Origin: SLJN01 sp964505385
GTDB taxonomy: Bacteria; Bacteroidota; Rhodothermia; Balneolales; Natronogracilivirgulaceae
Reading direction: 5' to 3'
Assembly (NCBI GenBank): GCA_964505385.1
Contig: CAZDIA010000037.1
Coordinates: 1 to 25,537, forward strand
Length of the DNA: 25,537 nt
This document shows positions 16,235 to 24,316 of this stretch, piece after piece. The notes under the pieces were generated by a model. The model did no database searches and was not told the DNA's origin. It saw only the letters and a program-made list of their open reading frames with translations. A program made the translations under genes and the position numbers. Numbering within the stretch: position 1 is the first letter of the stretch; each line of letters opens with the position of its first letter.

Positions 16235-16673
16235 AATTGTGATATTAAATTTTTGAAAATCCCCGAATTCTTTACAGCAGCTTATCGCAATACCAGATAC
16301 CCGGAATGTAAAATACGGTTGCCTTCCGGTTGCTTATTTATTTATCCCGCTATTTTTAGCTGCACACGCTAAAGTATATGAAAAAATACTAAATTATTGA
16401 TTAAATGAATGAAAAATGATCTGTATGGAGGGAAATCAGGTTTTAGACAAAATTAATTATAGCTTGAAGATATTGTAACCAAGGAATATTACTGTAAAAT
16501 ATCGGATCAAAATAAACATCTGGCAGCGCATCTCTATTTTTACGTAAGTATAGATAAAATGGTTTGTTACTTATATTTTTAAATTTGCCTCGATCAAAAA
16601 AAAACATCATATTACATGTTCTAATTTGGAGTGTTGCGGGGTTTATACATTTATCTACAAAATTGCTAATGTT
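16235..16673. other. Divergent regulatory region between phosphatase and CHASE2/FecR operon
   Basis: 439 nt, strongly AT-rich, hold the promoters of the minus-strand phosphatase and the plus-strand operon. TAAATTTG at 16580-16587 matches the TAnnTTTG -7 box described for Bacteroidota and lies about 90 nt before the operon's first ATG; no -33 TTTG sits at the standard distance (the nearest is 13 bp upstream). No RNA or further gene is recognised. Confidence 0.45.
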
Positions 16674-17879
16674 ATGAAGCATTTGAGTCGGATCGGGGTT
16701 AAAGCAGCATTGTTCTGCATATTGGCAGTTGTTTTATTACATCCTTGGCACCTTCAAGCTCAGAGTCCGGATATACATCTTGAGCTGGAAATTGACGAGC
16801 AGCTCAGGCAGTCTCAGCGGCTTGATTTTACCTGGATAGGTGTCGACGGACTTGGCGGAGATCCTGTTGGAAATGTTCTCATTGAGAATCTTGAAGATCA
16901 TGGTGTAGATAACCTTTTTCTCTATAAGAGAGTTGAGGCTTCTGGGATAGGTACATTGGTTGAACTTCATCAAAATCGGGATGGGCCATTTTCATTACAA
17001 CCGGGTCAGGTGACTATGGCTGATTTTAACCAGCTTGAAGATGGGTTGCCCGGCGTGCAGGAACAAATACGATTTGAGGATGATCCTGGGCTCACTCCGG
17101 AAGGCGATGAATTTCTGAGAGACCTTGAAGGTACAACCAGATTACCCCGTAAAGTTTATACCTTAACCGTTGGTATATATCGCGACGCCAATAGGCTAGA
17201 GGGCGGTGAAGAGCTTGCTAAGGTATCTGCATCCTTCGGAGCAGATGCATTAGGCGGCTTTGATGACTCAATTTACTTGTTGAGCCCCGGGGATGTTCTT
17301 GGATCTTCGGATGCTGTTATTCATACCACTCGCCCGTTTTTCTTGTGGGAAGGTGATGTCCAGGATGAATATCGCCTGGTAGTTGTTGAGGATACCGGCG
17401 ATGATGCTGAGACTTTAATCCAAAATGCAATTTCGGATGACCCGGTCGTCAACTCGGATACCCCAGGGAGTTATCTTGATTATGAAATGGCTGATGCAGT
17501 CATCACAAATGCCACAAATTTTACCTACCCCAGCAGTGATGTCCGGGGACTCGAGGAGGGTCAGCGATATTTCTGGCAGGTTTTTATCAATGTTTCCACC
17601 AGTTCGGGTGAAGAGTCGATTGAATCGGAAGTTTTTGAATTCACCGTACAGGATCCACACGAAGATATGACCGATGCCACACAACAGGAAATACTGCGGC
17701 TGCTCGAGGAAAATCTTACCGGAGAAGAACTTGAAAAATTGCGTCGGATGATAGAAGAGGATTTTACAGTTGGCGCAATTGAGTTAGGAGGCGAACAATA
17801 TACCGGTCAGCAAATTCTGGGTGTGCTTGAAGAACTATTTGAAAAAGAAAGCGATGGAGATATCACATTTTCAAATTGA
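16674..17879 (+). CDS. Secreted protein with FN3/Ig-like domain, first gene of CHASE2/FecR operon
   Basis: A 401-aa protein of unrecognised family. I start it at ATG 16674, 16 codons into the longest frame (which begins at a TTG), because that gives a clean signal peptide M-K-H-L-S-R... with a hydrophobic core at about 9-24 and cleavage near LQA-Q (29/30). The mature part is acidic and predicted beta-rich. Residues about 215-325 have an FN3-like pattern: R-P-F-F-L-W-E-G, a Y-R-L-V-V-V strand, then L-x-x-G-Q-R-Y-F-W-Q-V. Residues 334-385 look helical, rich in Glu/Leu (L-L-E-E-N-L-T-G-E-E-L). It is followed 71 nt later by the FecR-domain gene on the same strand. A periplasmic or surface binding role in signal reception is inferred from context only. 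Confidence 0.7.
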   Translation: MKHLSRIGVKAALFCILAVVLLHPWHLQAQSPDIHLELEIDEQLRQSQRLDFTWIGVDGLGGDPVGNVLIENLEDHGVDNLFLYKRVEASGIGTLVELHQNRDGPFSLQPGQVTMADFNQLEDGLPGVQEQIRFEDDPGLTPEGDEFLRDLEGTTRLPRKVYTLTVGIYRDANRLEGGEELAKVSASFGADALGGFDDSIYLLSPGDVLGSSDAVIHTTRPFFLWEGDVQDEYRLVVVEDTGDDAETLIQNAISDDPVVNSDTPGSYLDYEMADAVITNATNFTYPSSDVRGLEEGQRYFWQVFINVSTSSGEESIESEVFEFTVQDPHEDMTDATQQEILRLLEENLTGEELEKLRRMIEEDFTVGAIELGGEQYTGQQILGVLEELFEKESDGDITFSN

Positions 17880-17950
17880 ATGTATTTTCAGCCATCACAT
17901 GGATCATATAAAAATTCAGGTTTCATTTTTAATCAACGGAGCCAGTTAGC

Positions 17951-18730
17951 ATGAAAGTGATTTATATTCCGATTATTCTGATGTTTTTCGCATTGTCAGC
18001 CATCGCTTTGAGCGCCGAGGTTTACGCCGAAAACGAGCCTGAGATAAATGAAGCTGTATCATCAGTTGAAAACCAGGAAGATGACCGTCCTCTTGCGATT
18101 GTCAGAAGGTACCGGCCTACTGTCAATATCGCATCAGCAAGTTTTGACGAACTGATAGAAGCAGAAAGAGCTCAAGAATTAAATGATTCTGACACGCTGG
18201 TTACTGCCGAAGATGGCTACGCGATGGTTCAGTTTATGGATAACAGTGTGGCCAGAGTTCAACCCAATTCGGTTTTGATAGTTTCCGGAGAATTTACTGA
18301 AGAAAACACCACGGCAGCCCGTCTCGCACTCCAGCTTGGAGAAGTGTTTTTAAATGTACAGGATGATCGTTCTGATTATGAAGTTTCCACATCTAGTGCG
18401 GTTGCGGCAGTTCGTGGAACGGAATTCATAGTGACATCCGACCAGGATGGAAGCACGCGGTTTGTTGGGATGAGCGGAGAAGTAGAAATTTTTGCTATAA
18501 ACTCGGAAGAAGTCGCAACGCTTTTGCAAAATAATATGGCTACAGTTGATTCGGAAGGCAACGAAATTGACCTTACTGAATTGACTGATGAAGAAATTGC
18601 CGAGATTAGGCGTCTTTATGAAGAGTGGGACAGCCGTACCGAAACCGAAACCTTCCGCATTCAGTTTGAAAATGAAGAAGGGGAAGTGCGTGATATTGAA
18701 TTACAGTATTTCGATAACATTGAAAATTAA
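17951..18730 (+). CDS. Periplasmic FecR-domain protein
   Basis: A 259-aa protein with signal peptide about 1-26 (A-E-V-Y-A before E-N-E-P). Residues about 55-185 carry the FecR fold: T-A-E-D-G-Y-A-M-V-Q-F (85-95) and N-S-V-A-R-V-Q-P-N-S (98-107), then the hallmark V-S-T-S-S-A-V-A-A-V-R-G-T-E-F (145-159) and G-M-S-G-E-V-E-I (173-180). It has no transmembrane anti-sigma part, so it is not a TonB-type FecR sensor; it belongs to the exported FecR-domain proteins often found near CHASE2 proteins. The C-terminal 60 residues are strongly acidic and probably helical (T-D-E-E-I-A-E-I-R-R-L). GGAG at 17938-17941, nine bases before the ATG, is one of the few Shine-Dalgarno-like sites here. It sits between the FN3-like gene and the barrel gene. 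Confidence 0.88.
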   Translation: MKVIYIPIILMFFALSAIALSAEVYAENEPEINEAVSSVENQEDDRPLAIVRRYRPTVNIASASFDELIEAERAQELNDSDTLVTAEDGYAMVQFMDNSVARVQPNSVLIVSGEFTEENTTAARLALQLGEVFLNVQDDRSDYEVSTSSAVAAVRGTEFIVTSDQDGSTRFVGMSGEVEIFAINSEEVATLLQNNMATVDSEGNEIDLTELTDEEIAEIRRLYEEWDSRTETETFRIQFENEEGEVRDIELQYFDNIEN

Positions 18731-18768
18731 TCAGTCCGCAGTTTTTTAATTTACCCTGATTTGAATAG

Positions 18769-21510
18769 ATGCAAATGAAATTGACAATACCTTTCTTTCC
18801 GCTAAAGTGGAGTTTAATGGGGGTGATTTGCATCTTATTCTCTTCAGAAGTTTTTGCTCAACAATATATTGATCATCAGGTGCCGGCCGGGTTATCTGCG
18901 AATGAAACCGCCGAACTGCGGTTTTCATTGACCGGCATATCATCAACCGATATAAATGAAGCTACTCTGTATTACAGGGAAGAGGGTGATCTTACCTACG
19001 AAAGATTGCCGGCAGATGTGAATGATAATCAGGCAGTTGCACAACTGGATATTGCAGAGCATCTGCACTCTTTGGAATATTATTTATGGATTGAGGATCA
19101 TGGTGGAAATGTCTACACCTACCCCGACTCAGACCCGGAAGAAGAACCTGTCAGGGTTAATATTGTTGAGGAAGAAGCTGAAGATATTCCAGGGCCGGTA
19201 GATTATAATATTTTAAGTCCGGCGCCGGGGGAAGAAATTTCCGGCAATGATGTTATGCTTGCAATCAGCATGTTTTATGATGAGCAAGTAGCTGTAGCCG
19301 ATTCTTTCCGGGTTTATGTTGCCGGTGAGGATGTAACATCGGATGCAAAAATAAGCCCTTATTTTATTTCATATCTGCCGGGTACCATGCCTGCCGGAGA
19401 TTATCCGGTTAGCATTGCGTATTTATCCGGTGGAAACGAATATACTGTTGCGCAATGGTCGTTTACAGTACGGGATCGACAAGCTGCACAAATGCAGGAA
19501 CAGGAAGTGAGCGCCTTGCCTTCCGGAAGATTTGAACTGGCGGGGCGCAATCAAAGTGTAGCGGGTAACAACAGTGATATCTACAGAAGCAGATTACAAT
19601 TATCCGGAAGAGTTAATGAGGATATAAGATATTCACTGAACGGATTACTGACCAATCAGGAATCATCCCGGCTGCAATCACGAAACCGGTTTGGCGGAGA
19701 GTTGCACTATAGTAATTGGTTTAGTTTTAAAGGAGGGCACATTTACCCGTCTCTGAATCCAATGATGATGTCCGGGCGGAGAGTTTACGGTTTAAATGCC
19801 GAATTGAGACTATTCAATGAATTTGTAAACCTGGATTTCATCTACGGGAGACTCGCCCGCAACATCAGTAACCAGTTTACTGATATTCAGATGAATATCA
19901 ATGAAAATGCGGATGGCCTGGCGGCTGATACCACGTTTTCATTAGGATTTGAGCGGGGAGGCCGGGGTGCTTACCAGCGCAGATTAATCGGCGGTCGGGT
20001 AGCTTTCGGCACCGGTGAAAATTTACAGGTTGGGGTAAATGCGCTTCAGGTAGAAGATGATATCAATTCACTTGAAGTCATAGAAAGTGTGGATGATATC
20101 CCCGAAGACCTTATGCAAACACTTGCTCCTGATGAACGCAGTTTTATTCATGAGAACGAAAATGCATTTCGCTTTGATGGAAATCAGCCTCGCCCAAAGG
20201 CTAACTTCATCCTTGCTACTGACCTGGAGGGAAACGCTGATAACAACAGGATCAGATTTCGGGCCGATGCCGGTTACAGCCTTGTAAATAATGATATCAG
20301 TGCCGGCCATCTCACCAGAGAACGCGCAGATGAACTCGGCATCGATTTAAGCTCGCAAATAGAAAGTGATCTTGGAAGACTCTCTTCATTTATCGTGATC
20401 AATGAAAATATGGCAATTTTACCATTACGTTTTGAGGCTTCACAAGCTGAAGGGTTTGTACCCATGGGCGCTTTTGGATTTCACTCTAACCTAAATCTCA
20501 ACTATTTCGGCAATAACCTTCAGATCCAGTACCGCTGGGTAGGCCCGGGTTATGAAAGTCTTGCCAACAGCGGAATCCGCCGGGATGTTGAAGGGATCCG
20601 GATAACCGACCGTTTTCGAATGCTCAATAATTCCGTTTATGTGACCCTCGGATATGAAAACTTTAGCGATAATGTGGTAGATGATCGCGAGGCCACAACA
20701 ACATCTAATATTTTTCGGGGTGATATAGGTTGGTATCCTGCAAACCCGAACCTGCCGCGCATCGGATTTAATACGCGATATCAAATCCGTGATAATGATG
20801 TGGATTTGATACGAAATACTTTTCTTGAAGATGCCGGTATTTCATCCGACCGTGCAGTGCGTAATGTCGATCTGAGCGGGGATGAAGTTATGATCCAGCC
20901 CAGACCGCGGGAAAGCACAACGTTGAACTTCGGAGCCTTTCTTAATAAAAGTTTTTCATTGTGGAATATATCCCATGAAGCATCAGCGAATTTTAACTGG
21001 CTGGATACCCATGATGAAGCATTCCGGTATGGTGACTTCTCGAGTAACAGTTATTCTTTAAGTATCACAAGTGATTTTGACAATTATCCTTTGCGGTTAA
21101 ATCTGCAGGGTAGTTATACAGAAACCGAATCGGTTAGCGGGCTGAGCAATCTTGATATTTTAGGATTCAGCTCCGGTGTCACTTACCGGTTTCTAAACGA
21201 AAGACTCTCTCTTCGGGGGGAATTTGCGCTTACTGAAAACCGGCGTGAGTTTACCGGTCTTGGAGTCGGAACTGCTGATGCCGGAGATGCCGATGTTGAT
21301 CCGATTTATCTACAATACTATCAGCCTCATGAAGAAAGCGAAGAAGAGGTAACCTGGTCATACCTGTTTCGGGGAAATATCAGGTTTGAAATAACTTCAA
21401 ACCATGCTGTTGTATTTTCAACCCGGATCAATAATCTTGTTGCACAGGAAGCCGGGCGTCAAATCCCCAACGACCAGTATTTTCATGCTCAGTATGTATT
21501 TTCTTTTTAA
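18769..21510 (+). CDS. Large outer-membrane beta-barrel protein with two N-terminal Ig-like domains
   Basis: A 913-aa protein of no named family. Signal peptide 1-30 ends V-F-A-Q. Residues 36-133 resemble an Ig-like periplasmic domain (A-T-L-Y-Y-R, L-E-Y-Y-L-W-I-E-D-H-G-G). Residues 145-235 are a second one (I-L-S-P-A-P-G-E-E-I ... Q-W-S-F-T-V). From about 252 to the end the sequence alternates polar and aromatic/aliphatic residues with many Asn/Gly/Asp turns, typical of a transmembrane beta-barrel, and it ends in Y-V-F-S-F with the C-terminal Phe expected for BAM-dependent insertion. The size suggests a barrel of perhaps 20 or more strands. It begins 38 nt after the FecR gene and is followed 19 nt later by the cyclase gene. 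ATG 18769 and the ATG two codons later are equally possible starts. Transport or sensor function is not shown by sequence. Confidence 0.8.
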   Translation: MQMKLTIPFFPLKWSLMGVICILFSSEVFAQQYIDHQVPAGLSANETAELRFSLTGISSTDINEATLYYREEGDLTYERLPADVNDNQAVAQLDIAEHLHSLEYYLWIEDHGGNVYTYPDSDPEEEPVRVNIVEEEAEDIPGPVDYNILSPAPGEEISGNDVMLAISMFYDEQVAVADSFRVYVAGEDVTSDAKISPYFISYLPGTMPAGDYPVSIAYLSGGNEYTVAQWSFTVRDRQAAQMQEQEVSALPSGRFELAGRNQSVAGNNSDIYRSRLQLSGRVNEDIRYSLNGLLTNQESSRLQSRNRFGGELHYSNWFSFKGGHIYPSLNPMMMSGRRVYGLNAELRLFNEFVNLDFIYGRLARNISNQFTDIQMNINENADGLAADTTFSLGFERGGRGAYQRRLIGGRVAFGTGENLQVGVNALQVEDDINSLEVIESVDDIPEDLMQTLAPDERSFIHENENAFRFDGNQPRPKANFILATDLEGNADNNRIRFRADAGYSLVNNDISAGHLTRERADELGIDLSSQIESDLGRLSSFIVINENMAILPLRFEASQAEGFVPMGAFGFHSNLNLNYFGNNLQIQYRWVGPGYESLANSGIRRDVEGIRITDRFRMLNNSVYVTLGYENFSDNVVDDREATTTSNIFRGDIGWYPANPNLPRIGFNTRYQIRDNDVDLIRNTFLEDAGISSDRAVRNVDLSGDEVMIQPRPRESTTLNFGAFLNKSFSLWNISHEASANFNWLDTHDEAFRYGDFSSNSYSLSITSDFDNYPLRLNLQGSYTETESVSGLSNLDILGFSSGVTYRFLNERLSLRGEFALTENRREFTGLGVGTADAGDADVDPIYLQYYQPHEESEEEVTWSYLFRGNIRFEITSNHAVVFSTRINNLVAQEAGRQIPNDQYFHAQYVFSF

Positions 21511-21529
21511 TCAATTATAATTCAGCGGT

Positions 21530-23728
21530 ATGTTTTTCAGGCAGTCAAAGACCTATAAAAAAGTGTTGATGGCTCTGGCTACCGCTGCGAGTGTGTTTGT
21601 TGCTTCCCTTTTTATTGCGCACACCCCTCCATTTCGATACATGGAGCTGGTAGTTACCGACCAGCTTTTTGAAATACGCGGCCCGGCTGACATGGATGAC
21701 TCTCCCGTGGTTCTTGTTGCGATTTCGCAGCAGGCTGAGTCGCAAATCCCCCAGGGATGGCCGTGGCCAAGAGATGTCTTTGCTCATCTGGTTGATAATT
21801 TGGGAAAGGCCGGTGCAAGCGTAGTAGGGTTTGACGTCACTTTTGAGCAACAGGATCGCTATAATCCCCAAAATGATACTACATTTGCCGCATCCATAGC
21901 CGAGCATGAAAATGTGGTGTTGCTCGGAGATATGCGAAGAGACGCCAACCTGCACCAGGTGATTCCACCTTACGAGCTGCTCAGGCAAAGTAATCCGAAT
22001 CCATACGGTTTAGGAACAGTTTATTATGATCAGGATGGCGGATTACGTCGCTATCGCCTGAGCCGCGCGCACATGGATAGCACTTATCTGAGTTTTGGTC
22101 TTGAGCTTATTCGAAAACATGAAGGCTGGGATGCATCTGTAGAGCTTGAGGATAAGGGCGACCATTTTAAGTTCGGGGATTATCTGATGCCCAAATACGA
22201 TCAACACAGCATCAAAATTAATTATCATGGAGGGCCGGGGAGTTTTACCGAGTTTCATTTCGATCAGATTATAGATGACGCCAATTATCTTACAGTTGAT
22301 GACAGGGAAATCTGGGGATACGAAAGTGTGGAGGAAAAGGAATACGGAATATTTGACGACCCGGATCCCGAGTTTGGCTTATTGCATACCGGTGATCTGG
22401 AGGACAAAATTGTGATCGTAGGAGCAACCATACCGGATTTGCATGATTTTCATACCACTCCCTTCGCAACTGATGGCACGATGCCGGGTTATGAGATGCA
22501 CGCAAATGCTGTCCAGACAATACTAAGCGGTAATCATATCCGGAGTGCCGGTTTTGGTTTGAATACACTTACGCTTCTGGGCGCTTCGGTTATCACCGCG
22601 TTGATTGTTGTATTTGCTACACCTCTTTGGGGATTATTATTGGTGATCCTTCAAATAACCGGAATTGGATTGGGAACAGTGTATTTATTTGCTAATCAGT
22701 CATTTAACATTGAACTGATCGCCCCGGTAATGGCTGTGGTTTTTGGCTATGTCGGAGCACAAACCTATAATTATCTCATAATTCGCAAAGAGAAAACCCG
22801 AATACAGAATATGTTCGGGTCATATGTGTCTCCCGAGCTGGTTAACAAAATGGTGGAGTCGGAGGAAGAGCCTAAACTTGGCGGCGACGTGGTTTATATC
22901 ACCGCGTTTTTCAGTGATATTGAATCATTCACTGAATATTCCGAATTGCTCTCTCCAACTCAGCTGGTAGAGCTTATCAATGAATATCTATCCGGGCTTA
23001 CAGATGTACTCACCGACAGAGGGGGGACCCTCGATAAATATATTGGAGATGCCGTGGTGGCTATTTTCGGGGCACCGGTACCGATAGAAGATCACGCTTA
23101 TCGGGCTTGCATTACTTCCCAGTTTATGCTGATGAAACAGGAAGAAATAAAGAAGAAATGGCGGAGAGAGACAGATAGATGGCCGGAAAAGGTAGGCAAT
23201 ATCCGAACGCGTATAGGTATTAACACCGGCTGGATGGTTACCGGAAATATGGGCTCCAACAGGCGCTTTAACTATACAATGATGGGAGATAATGTAAATA
23301 TCGCAGCGCGCTGCGAATCCGCATCAAAAGAATACGGAATTAATACGATGGTTACAGAAGACACTAAAATTGAAGCCGAGCGCTACGGTAATGAATGTGT
23401 GTTTCGGTATCTGGATAAAATTGTGGTTACCGGTAAAACCAAACCGATAAAAGTATATGAGATTTTGGGGCTAAAGTCGTGGATGTCGGATGAAAACTAT
23501 GAGTGCCTACGTTTGTATAACGAAGGTATCAAAATGTATCAGGATAGAGATTGGAAAAATGCTTTAGAGGTATTTGAGGAATCTCAAAAGTTTGAACAGT
23601 TGCTGCCTTCCGGTGAATATAATCAAAGCAAAAACCCCTCTCTTGTCATGGCGGAGCGATGCCGGGAGATGTTGGTTAATCCACCCGGAGATGAATGGGA
23701 TGGGGTTTTCAGGATGAAGAGTAAGTGA
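21530..23728 (+). CDS. CHASE2-domain class III adenylate cyclase
   Basis: A 732-aa inner-membrane signalling enzyme that should make cAMP from ATP. One N-terminal transmembrane helix (12-30) leads to an extracytoplasmic CHASE2 domain (about 35-330; W-P-W-P-R-D at 77-82, G-F-D-V-T-F at 100-105, V-I-V-G-A-T at 295-300, P-G-Y-E-M-H-A-N at 319-326). Hydrophobic helices at about 343-415 follow. The catalytic domain (about 450-650) has metal ligands Asp463 (F-F-S-D-I-E-S-F-T) and Asp507 (Y-I-G-D-A), adenine-selecting Lys503 (L-D-K-Y-I-G-D) and Thr583, and the transition-state pair Asn590 and Arg594 (N-V-N-I-A-A-R). All are present, so it is predicted active and ATP-specific. A TPR-like tail (about 655-732) ends it. 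It is last in the four-gene operon, 19 nt after the barrel gene. Confidence 0.95.
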   Translation: MFFRQSKTYKKVLMALATAASVFVASLFIAHTPPFRYMELVVTDQLFEIRGPADMDDSPVVLVAISQQAESQIPQGWPWPRDVFAHLVDNLGKAGASVVGFDVTFEQQDRYNPQNDTTFAASIAEHENVVLLGDMRRDANLHQVIPPYELLRQSNPNPYGLGTVYYDQDGGLRRYRLSRAHMDSTYLSFGLELIRKHEGWDASVELEDKGDHFKFGDYLMPKYDQHSIKINYHGGPGSFTEFHFDQIIDDANYLTVDDREIWGYESVEEKEYGIFDDPDPEFGLLHTGDLEDKIVIVGATIPDLHDFHTTPFATDGTMPGYEMHANAVQTILSGNHIRSAGFGLNTLTLLGASVITALIVVFATPLWGLLLVILQITGIGLGTVYLFANQSFNIELIAPVMAVVFGYVGAQTYNYLIIRKEKTRIQNMFGSYVSPELVNKMVESEEEPKLGGDVVYITAFFSDIESFTEYSELLSPTQLVELINEYLSGLTDVLTDRGGTLDKYIGDAVVAIFGAPVPIEDHAYRACITSQFMLMKQEEIKKKWRRETDRWPEKVGNIRTRIGINTGWMVTGNMGSNRRFNYTMMGDNVNIAARCESASKEYGINTMVTEDTKIEAERYGNECVFRYLDKIVVTGKTKPIKVYEILGLKSWMSDENYECLRLYNEGIKMYQDRDWKNALEVFEESQKFEQLLPSGEYNQSKNPSLVMAERCREMLVNPPGDEWDGVFRMKSK

Positions 23729-23747
23729 GTAACTGAGCCGGCAAAAT

Positions 23748-23993
23748 TTGAAAGCCTCCTCCAAACTCGTCTCCATTTATACAGGTGATAGACCGGAATT
23801 GCCAGTCTTCAATTCCTTATCTCACTTTGCCGTGATAGCATCATCCAGGTATAAGGCGGGTCAGCCTATCAGCCAGTTTGGCGCTCAAATTGCTGCAATT
23901 GCCAGTTACCATGGAGCCACACTTGCAACCAGAAATACGACAGATTTTTCGAATTGCGGAATTACGTTGATCAACCCGTGGAACCAATTCTAA
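23748..23993 (+). pseudogene. Remnant of VapC/FitB-type PIN-domain toxin (5' part lost)
   Basis: The C-terminal about 65 residues match the PIN/FitB toxin end: L-P-V-F..., then G-Q-P-I-S-Q-F-G-A-Q-I-A-A-I-A, H-G-A-T-L-A-T-R-N-T-T-D-F and L-I-N-P-W. The usual length is about 130-140 aa; the N-terminal half with the first catalytic Asp (D-T-N-V-x-S-E) and central Glu is missing, and no in-frame candidate lies upstream before the cyclase stop. In the family the motif is I-S-x-x-D-A-Q-I-A-A-I-A; here Gly replaces that acidic residue. The late Asp in R-N-T-x-D-F is kept. No antitoxin gene is seen beside it. It is most likely a decaying fragment, not an active toxin. Confidence 0.75.
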
Positions 23994-24007
23994 TAAATCC
24001 GATACTG

Positions 24008-24041
24008 ATTATAGGGACAAGGCATGCCTTGTCCCTATAAT
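24008..24041. repeat. Perfect 34-bp palindrome
   Basis: ATTATAGGGACAAGGCA (24008-24024) is followed directly by its exact reverse complement (24025-24041); an outer CTGA/TCAG pair extends it with a 1-nt offset. It lies between the toxin remnant and tetR. It resembles dispersed palindromes of the AGGGACAAGGCATGCCTTGTCCCT kind; there is no T-run, so a terminator is uncertain. Confidence 0.85.
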
Positions 24042-24185
24042 TCAGGATTCCATTTGAATATGGAACTTCCCCCTATCGCACAAAAACCAGTAAAGGTATT
24101 GAGACCGGTATGCTTCGTTTTAAACTGGGCAAATAATTAGTATAATCCTGGTTAAAGATTGTTGAGTAGGCACATACAGAAAAAG

Positions 24186-24201
24186 TTAACCATTTGGTAA
24201 A
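24186..24201. promoter_or_regulatory. Candidate TetR operator, upstream copy
   Basis: TTAACC-ATTT-GGTAAA follows the pattern TTAACC-N4-(A/G)GTTAA with one mismatch in the right half-site. It lies about 20 nt upstream of the -35 box of the tetR promoter. Confidence 0.45.
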
Positions 24202-24219
24202 AATTATTGGTTAAACCAC

Positions 24220-24248
24220 TTGACAAGTGTTACGCGATGCTATATATT
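24220..24248 (+). promoter_or_regulatory. Sigma-70-type promoter of tetR
   Basis: TTGACA (24220-24225), 17 nt, then TATATT (24243-24248). The -10 region also reads TATATTTG, matching the Bacteroidota TAnnTTTG box. It lies about 70 nt before the tetR ATG. Confidence 0.6.
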
Positions 24249-24252
24249 TGGC

Positions 24253-24268
24253 TTAACCTTTTAGTTAA
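24253..24268. promoter_or_regulatory. Candidate TetR operator overlapping transcription start
   Basis: TTAACC-TTTT-AGTTAA, with a perfect TTAAC-N6-GTTAA dyad, sits immediately downstream of the -10 box, where a bound repressor would block transcription of tetR. A GGTTAAACC follows at about 24276. Confidence 0.55.
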
Positions 24269-24316
24269 TACATATGGTTAAACCTTGTAGATAGTAATAT
24301 TAACACAACAATTTTA

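Noticed and set aside
16626..16673. TTG-initiated 16-residue extension of the FN3-like protein
   Set aside because: The internal ATG at 16674 gives a proper signal peptide; the extension adds residues that would disrupt it.
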